Shown here in pieces: positions 13,129 to 16,803 of a stretch of DNA of 16,803 bases. Within the stretch, counting starts at the first letter, position 1. Each line of letters opens with the position of its first letter. Under the pieces are notes generated by a model, which made no database searches, was not told where the DNA came from, and saw nothing but the letters and a program-made list of their open reading frames with translations. The position numbers were made by a program, and so were the translations under genes. Origin of the DNA: JBJXGC01 sp046154545 (GTDB lineage Bacteria; Chloroflexota; Dehalococcoidia; Tepidiformales; Tepidiformaceae); NCBI GenBank assembly GCA_046154545.1, contig JBJXGC010000068.1, positions 1 to 16,803 on the forward strand, read 5' to 3'.

Positions 13129-13356
13129 CTATCGCGCCTGGCGAGGGGACACGGCTGGCCGGCCGACGGCGGCCCCGCCATCGACGCCGCGTGCCCACGC
13201 CTCCAGGCGTCCTGCACCACGGCGGACGCCCGCCGCCAGCCGGGCGAGCATGACGACCATGAGCGACGGCCGGGAGCCGAAACGCGCGGCCGAGGCGCGC
13301 CGGGATGCGACGAAGTCGTCGATGTAGCGGTGGGTGACGATGTTGGTGAAATCCAT
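13129..13356 (-). CDS. Small unknown protein, first gene of the DUF2089 operon
   Basis: A 75-residue protein I do not recognise. It begins M-D-F-T-N-I-V-T-H-R-Y-I-D-D-F-V and has a moderately hydrophobic, arginine-bounded helix around 31-48 (S-L-M-V-V-M-L-A-R-L-A-A-G-V) that could be amphipathic or membrane-touching. The C-terminal third is Gly/Ala/Arg-rich and looks disordered. A strong AGGAGG (13370-13365) lies eight bases before the ATG, and a promoter with a perfect TTGACA lies just beyond. An in-frame ATG at 13380 is upstream of that ribosome site and was not used. Its position at the head of the operon, 15 bases before the DUF2089 gene, is the main support for its being real. Confidence 0.6.
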   Translation of the reverse strand: MDFTNIVTHRYIDDFVASRRASAARFGSRPSLMVVMLARLAAGVRRGAGRLEAWARGVDGGAAVGRPAVSPRQAR

Positions 13357-13399
13357 TGGGGTGACCTCCTGGGCCGGCACTCATGCCGGTGGTGAGTTC

Positions 13400-13462
13400 A
13401 GTGTGCCGACCCTCGATGTCATTGTCAATAGATTTCTTGATTTTATTAAGTTTTCTATAGTT
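13400..13462 (-). promoter_or_regulatory. Promoter with perfect -35 and AT-rich upstream element for the DUF2089 operon
   Basis: On the minus strand TTGACA (13428-13423), a 17-base spacer and CACACT (13405-13400) give a predicted start near 13393. The 43 bases at 13421-13464 hold only about nine G or C, in sharp contrast with the surroundings. Their A/T runs lie just upstream of the -35, like an UP element. The -10 is poor, which may mean dependence on an activator. The remaining part of this 248-base gap (to 13604) contains the SDR promoter and no gene. Confidence 0.55.
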
Positions 13463-13529
13463 GTCGTCCACGGAGCCGGGGTCGCAGCCGCTTCCAACGG
13501 TCGCCGGCTGGCCTCACCGGGTCCGCCAA

Positions 13530-13558
13530 TTCGACGGCTGCAGCGTGCCATCTAGAAT
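13530..13558 (+). promoter_or_regulatory. Promoter of the SDR gene
   Basis: TAGAAT (13553-13558) with TTCGAC (13530-13535) 17 bases upstream. The -10 is good and the -35 weak. Predicted start is near 13565, leaving a 40-base leader with AGGGGG (13592-13597) seven bases before the ATG. Confidence 0.5.
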
Positions 13559-13604
13559 GCGCGCGGCGGACCTGCCCCAGCGCGGGCCGCCAGGGGGACG
13601 GCAG

Positions 13605-14456
13605 ATGGCACGACTCGACGGCAAAGTAGCCCTTATCACCGGCGGCGCCAGTGGGATCGGTGCGGCGACAGCCCGCGCCTTCGTCGAGGAGGGCGCGCGG
13701 GTCATGATCGCCGACCTCCAGGGCGAAGTCGCAAGTGACCTCGCAAGCGAACTCGGCTCGAACGCGTACGCAATCCGCTGCAACGTAGCCCGCGAAGAGG
13801 ACGTCGAGCGGGCCGTCCGCGCGGCCGTTTCGCGCTGGGACCGGCTCGACATCCTCTACAACAACGCCGGTTTTGGTGGCGTCACCGGCCCGCTCGATGA
13901 GACGTCGGTCGATGAGTACGACATGACGATGGATGTCCTCCTCAAGAGCGTCTTCCTCGGGATCAAGCACGCGTCGCCGATCATGAAGTCCCAGCGCTCC
14001 GGGAGCATCGTCAACACAGCGAGCGTCTGCGCGCTCGAGGCGGGCGTTGGGCCTCAGCTCTACACCGTGGCCAAGGCCGCCGTCGTCATGCTGACGAAGA
14101 CGGCGGCGCTCGAAATGGCGGAGTACGACGTCCGCGTGAACGCCGTCTGCCCGGGCTACATCGCCACCCCGCTGGCCGCCGGCCGGCCCCTCGAGGGCAA
14201 CGAACGCGAGCGGGTCGATGTGGCCGTCGACCGTCTCCGCGAGCGCAACGCCGGCAACCAGCCCCTCGCCCGTTCGGGCGAGCCAGAGGACATCGCCCGG
14301 ATGGTGCTCTTCCTCGCCAGTGACGACTCACGCTGGATTACCGGGCAGGCCCACGTCGTCGATGGTGGGCTGATGGCCGGGCGTCCCTGGCGCACGCTCG
14401 GCCCGTGGATCACCGAGCACCATGACATCCGGATCTACCGCCCGGACGAGCGCTGA
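13605..14456 (+). CDS. Short-chain dehydrogenase/reductase (classical SDR)
   Basis: A 283-residue NAD(P)-dependent oxidoreductase of the classical SDR family. The cofactor motif is T-G-G-A-S-G-I-G (12-19), D37 after the second strand favours NAD, and N-N-A-G is at 86-89. The catalytic residues are S140, Y153 and K157 (Y-T-V-A-K). The Asn usually found in the following helix (V-N-L-K-G) is replaced by Leu112 (V-L-L-K-S), so the catalytic tetrad is incomplete. The C-terminus is longer than usual, adding about 25 residues beyond the V-V-D-G-G-L cofactor-domain end, rich in H, W and R. The ribosome site fixes ATG 13605; an in-frame upstream extension has no such support. Substrate unknown. It converges on the SnoaL-like gene. 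Confidence 0.92.
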   Translation: MARLDGKVALITGGASGIGAATARAFVEEGARVMIADLQGEVASDLASELGSNAYAIRCNVAREEDVERAVRAAVSRWDRLDILYNNAGFGGVTGPLDETSVDEYDMTMDVLLKSVFLGIKHASPIMKSQRSGSIVNTASVCALEAGVGPQLYTVAKAAVVMLTKTAALEMAEYDVRVNAVCPGYIATPLAAGRPLEGNERERVDVAVDRLRERNAGNQPLARSGEPEDIARMVLFLASDDSRWITGQAHVVDGGLMAGRPWRTLGPWITEHHDIRIYRPDER

Positions 14457-14480
14457 GCCGCCGGCGAGCGAACCTGGTGC

Positions 14481-14981
14481 TTACTTCGGTTCTGTCCAGG
14501 ATCCTGCCGGGTAGAGGGTGCGCCGGGCTATGCGCCAGCCCGCGTCCCCGAGCACGACACGATCGGCGTAGGTCAGGATCACGGTGTATACCGCACCGTC
14601 CGACCGGACGTGGGCGGCATGCAGGTATGACGACACGTCGGCGGTCCGGCCGTCCTCGCCGAGGACGATGTTGACGCTGCCCACCAGGTGCTGCGTGCGC
14701 CGCGCGTCCATCTCGCGGAAGGTGCGCTCGACATAGTCCGCCCACCCTTCGGGGCCTGTACGGCGGCTCCGCTCGCTCCCGGCGACCATGACCTCCGCGT
14801 CGGCCGCGAATGCGGCGGCGTAGAACCGCTCCCCCGCCGCCCGGTCACCCCGGCCGATGGCGTCGGTACCAAGCGAGTAGTTCACCGAGAGTTGCCGGAT
14901 CGCGCTCTCTATCTGCGGCCAATCCGGGCGGTCGCTCCCGCCAGGCGTGGCCACCGCAACCTCCGAGTCGAGACCGCTCAT
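14481..14981 (-). CDS. SnoaL-like (NTF2 superfamily) protein
   Basis: A 166-residue protein with the cone-shaped alpha+beta NTF2/SnoaL-like pattern: a helical start with Y-S-L-G-T-D-A-I-G-R-G-D (about 36-47), then F-A-A-D-A-E-V near 60, and strands such as H-L-V-G-S-V-N-I-V-L and W-R-I-A-R-R-T-L-Y toward the end. Members include isomerases, hydroxylating-enzyme small subunits and many unknowns. The ATG at 14981 has GGAG seven bases upstream, overlapping the stop of the histidine phosphatase gene. The two genes are ten bases apart and translationally linked. An earlier in-frame ATG at 15041 lies inside the upstream gene and lacks a ribosome site. Confidence 0.75.
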   Translation of the reverse strand: MSGLDSEVAVATPGGSDRPDWPQIESAIRQLSVNYSLGTDAIGRGDRAAGERFYAAAFAADAEVMVAGSERSRRTGPEGWADYVERTFREMDARRTQHLVGSVNIVLGEDGRTADVSSYLHAAHVRSDGAVYTVILTYADRVVLGDAGWRIARRTLYPAGSWTEPK

Positions 14982-14991
14982 GGCGTCGCTC

Positions 14992-15573
14992 CTACCGCAG
15001 GTGGGCTGCTTCGTTGAGGCTGACGATCGTCCGCTCACCACTGCGGGCGGCGGCGAAGCGGTTGATGCTCGTGTAGGTGGGCGCGAAGAAGAAGACCTCG
15101 CTGATGCCGAGGATGTGGGAAGCCCAGGAGTTAATCACCCCTCCGTGGCAGACGATCGCCACCCGCTGGCCAGGATGCGCGGAGACGATCTGCTCAATCG
15201 TCTGGACGACGGTGAGGCGAAACTCCTTCGGGTCCTGCTCGCCGAAGCGGCCGTCCTTCATGCGCTCCCGCCAGAGTTCATAGTTGGTCACCCGGAGCTC
15301 TTCGAGGGGGATGTAGTCTGACGAGAACTGGTCGAGTTCGGCCAGACCGTCGCGGAGCTCGACGGCGAGCGCCTGCTGGAGGGCGAGCGGGGCAGCCGTC
15401 TCCCTCGCTCGCTTCATGGGACTGCAGTAGAGGGCGTCGAGCGGCTCGTCCCGGAGCCAGTCCGCCATCCGCCTCGCCTGTTCGTGTCCCGCGTCGCTGA
15501 GCGGCGGGTTCGCCGGGCCCTCCGCCCCGGTGACCGTAATCGGCAAGCCGTGGCGGATCATGATCAGTTCCAT
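14992..15573 (-). CDS. Histidine phosphatase (phosphoglycerate-mutase-like) family protein
   Basis: A 193-residue cytoplasmic protein of histidine phosphatase branch 1. The R-H-G motif is at R7-H8-G9, with H8 the phospho-accepting residue. S-P-M-K-R-A-R-E-T (51-59) supplies R55, E79 is the candidate proton donor in A-E-L-D, and V-C-H-G-G (141-145) supplies H143. All core residues are present, so it is probably active as a phosphatase or mutase, with substrate unknown. GAGGGA lies eight bases before the ATG. It is the first gene of a two-gene operon with the SnoaL-like gene. Divergent from the zinc-ribbon membrane protein gene. Confidence 0.88.
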   Translation of the reverse strand: MELIMIRHGLPITVTGAEGPANPPLSDAGHEQARRMADWLRDEPLDALYCSPMKRARETAAPLALQQALAVELRDGLAELDQFSSDYIPLEELRVTNYELWRERMKDGRFGEQDPKEFRLTVVQTIEQIVSAHPGQRVAIVCHGGVINSWASHILGISEVFFFAPTYTSINRFAAARSGERTIVSLNEAAHLR

Positions 15574-15623
15574 ATGGTCGATCCCTCAGCTTAGCCGGCC
15601 CGGTGGTCCGGCGGCGCACCCGG

Positions 15624-15629
15624 ACTCTA
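15624..15629 (-). promoter_or_regulatory. Candidate -10 box of the histidine phosphatase operon
   Basis: On the minus strand TAGAGT (15629-15624) predicts a start near 15617 and a 44-base leader. A -35 is not convincing. TAAGCT (15593-15588) is an alternative -10 with an 8-base leader. Confidence 0.35.
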
Positions 15630-15728
15630 CCAGCGATTCGCGTGCGGACGAAAGTTGCGGCGCTCGGCTATCGTCCACGGGGTGCTGGCCGTGTCGACTG
15701 GTTCACACTCCGCCGGCGCCGCGTCCGC

Positions 15729-15751
15729 TAGACTTTGTGCGAGTTTGGGGG
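15729..15751 (+). promoter_or_regulatory. -10 box and ribosome site of the zinc-ribbon membrane protein
   Basis: TAGACT (15729-15734) predicts a start at about 15741. The 18-base leader carries GGGGG (15747-15751), seven bases before the ATG at 15759. This gene is therefore leadered. No good -35 is visible. Confidence 0.5.
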
Positions 15752-15758
15752 TTCCGCG

Positions 15759-16803
15759 ATGATGACGTGTGAGCAATGTGGCCGCGACCTTCCCGATGAG
15801 GCGAGGTTCTGCCCGCGCTGTGGCACAGTTCGTGCCGGGACTGGCGCCGCTGCCGCGGTAGCTGGCGCGGCACTGGCGGCGGGCCTCCCCACCGACCTGG
15901 CCGACGCGTCCGATGGCAGCGCCACGCAATTCGAAGCCCTCTCGGGCGCGCAGGCTGACGCAACGGTGCTGACCGGAGCCGGCCCCACCGAGCCCGGCTT
16001 CGGCGCCGCCTCCGATTTCGCTACCGTACCAGGGACGCCCCGGGATCCAGGCGCCACCATACAGCTCCCACGGACCGGCCTCGACCAGCCACCACCCGCG
16101 CCGGGATTGCCCGGACCGGAGCCCCTCCAGGCCACCGGCGGCGCGCCGTGCCCGAACTGCGGCGCCTTCAACCCGGCCGGCTCACGGTTCTGTGACTCAT
16201 GCGGGTTCACGACGTTACGGAAGGTGGTCGATCGCACCGGGGACGGCAAGGGAGCGCTCGCCTCCGGCTGGAAGGGAATCGTGGGCCTCGGCGCGATTGC
16301 CGCCGTGGCTGCCATCTTCGCGGGTGTCTGCGTGGCGGTCGCCCAGAACGGGGACTCACCCGGAAACGACGTGGCCGGTGTCATTGGGACCCCGACGGCA
16401 ACGGCAACGCCCAGCCCGTCCCCAACGCCGCCGGCAACCGTCGTAACAGCGGTGAGCGCCGCGGAGGCCGAAACGCCTACGCCCGAACCCACCGCCACGC
16501 TGGCGGCGCCCACAACGGCTCCCACTCCCGCACCGGCGAACACGCCCGTGCCAACCGCGACCCGGACCACGACGCCAACCGCTACCTCCACTCCGGCTCC
16601 GACGCGAACGCCCACGCCCCGTCCGACGTCGACGGCGACACCCAGTCCGGCGCCGACGCCCAGCCCCACGCCCACACCCACGCCGAAACCGCCCCTGCTG
16701 CGGACGCTGGGCTGCCCCGCGACGGCAAGAGTAAACCAGCCCATTCTCTGTGAATCTCAGGGTGCCCCCGCGGACGCGAATAGCCCCATCACGGCCCTGG
16801 AGT
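15759..16803 (+). CDS. Double zinc-ribbon, single-pass membrane protein with Pro/Thr-rich linker (partial, runs off the window)
   Basis: An open frame of 348 codons that continues past the window end. Zinc ribbon 1 uses C4, C7, C18 and C21; zinc ribbon 2 uses C131, C134, C145 and C148. Between them lies a low-complexity Ala/Gly/Pro stretch. One membrane helix is at about 173-195 (G-I-V-G-L-G-A-I-A-A-V). After it come roughly 100 residues of Pro/Thr/Ala/Ser repeats (about 210-310), then a new region with two cysteines (L-G-C-P-A-T-A, then L-C-E-S-Q) that may begin an Ig-like or other extracellular domain. Topology is probably zinc ribbons inside and the linker outside. Such proteins are common in Chloroflexota and their function is unknown. 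A 338-residue frame on the other strand is only a shadow of the repeats. Confidence 0.82.
   Translation, partial: MMTCEQCGRDLPDEARFCPRCGTVRAGTGAAAAVAGAALAAGLPTDLADASDGSATQFEALSGAQADATVLTGAGPTEPGFGAASDFATVPGTPRDPGATIQLPRTGLDQPPPAPGLPGPEPLQATGGAPCPNCGAFNPAGSRFCDSCGFTTLRKVVDRTGDGKGALASGWKGIVGLGAIAAVAAIFAGVCVAVAQNGDSPGNDVAGVIGTPTATATPSPSPTPPATVVTAVSAAEAETPTPEPTATLAAPTTAPTPAPANTPVPTATRTTTPTATSTPAPTRTPTPRPTSTATPSPAPTPSPTPTPTPKPPLLRTLGCPATARVNQPILCESQGAPADANSPITALE

Noticed and set aside
15728..16744. Long minus-strand open frame (338 residues, Gly/Val-rich)
   Set aside because: It is the reverse-frame image of the Pro/Thr/Ala-rich coding repeats on the plus strand; it has no family motif, and the plus frame has two clear zinc ribbons and a membrane helix.

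Overview
The window is high-GC DNA (roughly two thirds G+C by eye) packed with short bacterial operons on both strands. Gene content and signals fit a member of the Chloroflexota, possibly Dehalococcoidia. The pointers are tandem Uma2-family genes, a DUF2089 / DUF4097-type gene pair, a Tat-exported lipoprotein binding protein, a zinc-ribbon membrane protein with a long Pro/Thr linker, and many -10 boxes of the form TANNNT. At least five genes look leaderless, with TANNNT, exactly six bases, then ATG. The lineage is an inference from style, not a marker-gene assignment. I saw no rRNA, tRNA, CRISPR array, insertion sequence or phage gene.

Layout. 1-1233: ferritin-like protein. 1352-2611: two tandem Uma2-family nucleases, each with a near-identical leaderless promoter. 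2691-3482: crotonase with both catalytic glutamates. 3560-4505: Xre/MbcA-type antitoxin followed by a RES toxin that is frameshifted and probably dead. 4555-5708 (minus): zinc alcohol dehydrogenase with its own promoter and terminator. 5806-6399: RDD membrane protein. 6419-6652 (minus): orphan HicB-like protein. 6747-7562: second crotonase, lacking both standard catalytic glutamates. 7627-8091: DinB-like protein. 8092-8351: regulatory intergenic region rich in dyads, with a 16-bp palindrome set in a promoter spacer. 8352-10864: three-gene PhnD/PhnC/PhnE-like ABC importer. 10925-11614: SRAP (YedK/HMCES) DNA-protein crosslink repair protein. 11622-13356 (minus): three-gene operon of a small unknown protein, DUF2089 regulator and DUF4097-type beta-repeat protein. 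13357-13604: bidirectional intergenic region with an AT-rich island. 13605-14456: SDR oxidoreductase. 14481-15573 (minus): histidine phosphatase and SnoaL-like protein. 15759-16803: start of a double zinc-ribbon, single-pass membrane protein that runs off the window.

How it fits together. The two crotonases, the alcohol dehydrogenase, the SDR and the ferritin-like protein suggest acyl-CoA, alcohol or aromatic catabolism, but they lie in separate transcription units and no single pathway can be assigned. The most interesting parts are the palindrome-controlled PhnDCE-like importer, the operon whose DUF2089 regulator and beta-repeat partner share a C-terminal helical module, the broken RES toxin beside an intact antitoxin and a paired operator-like dyad, and the consistent leaderless promoter grammar.
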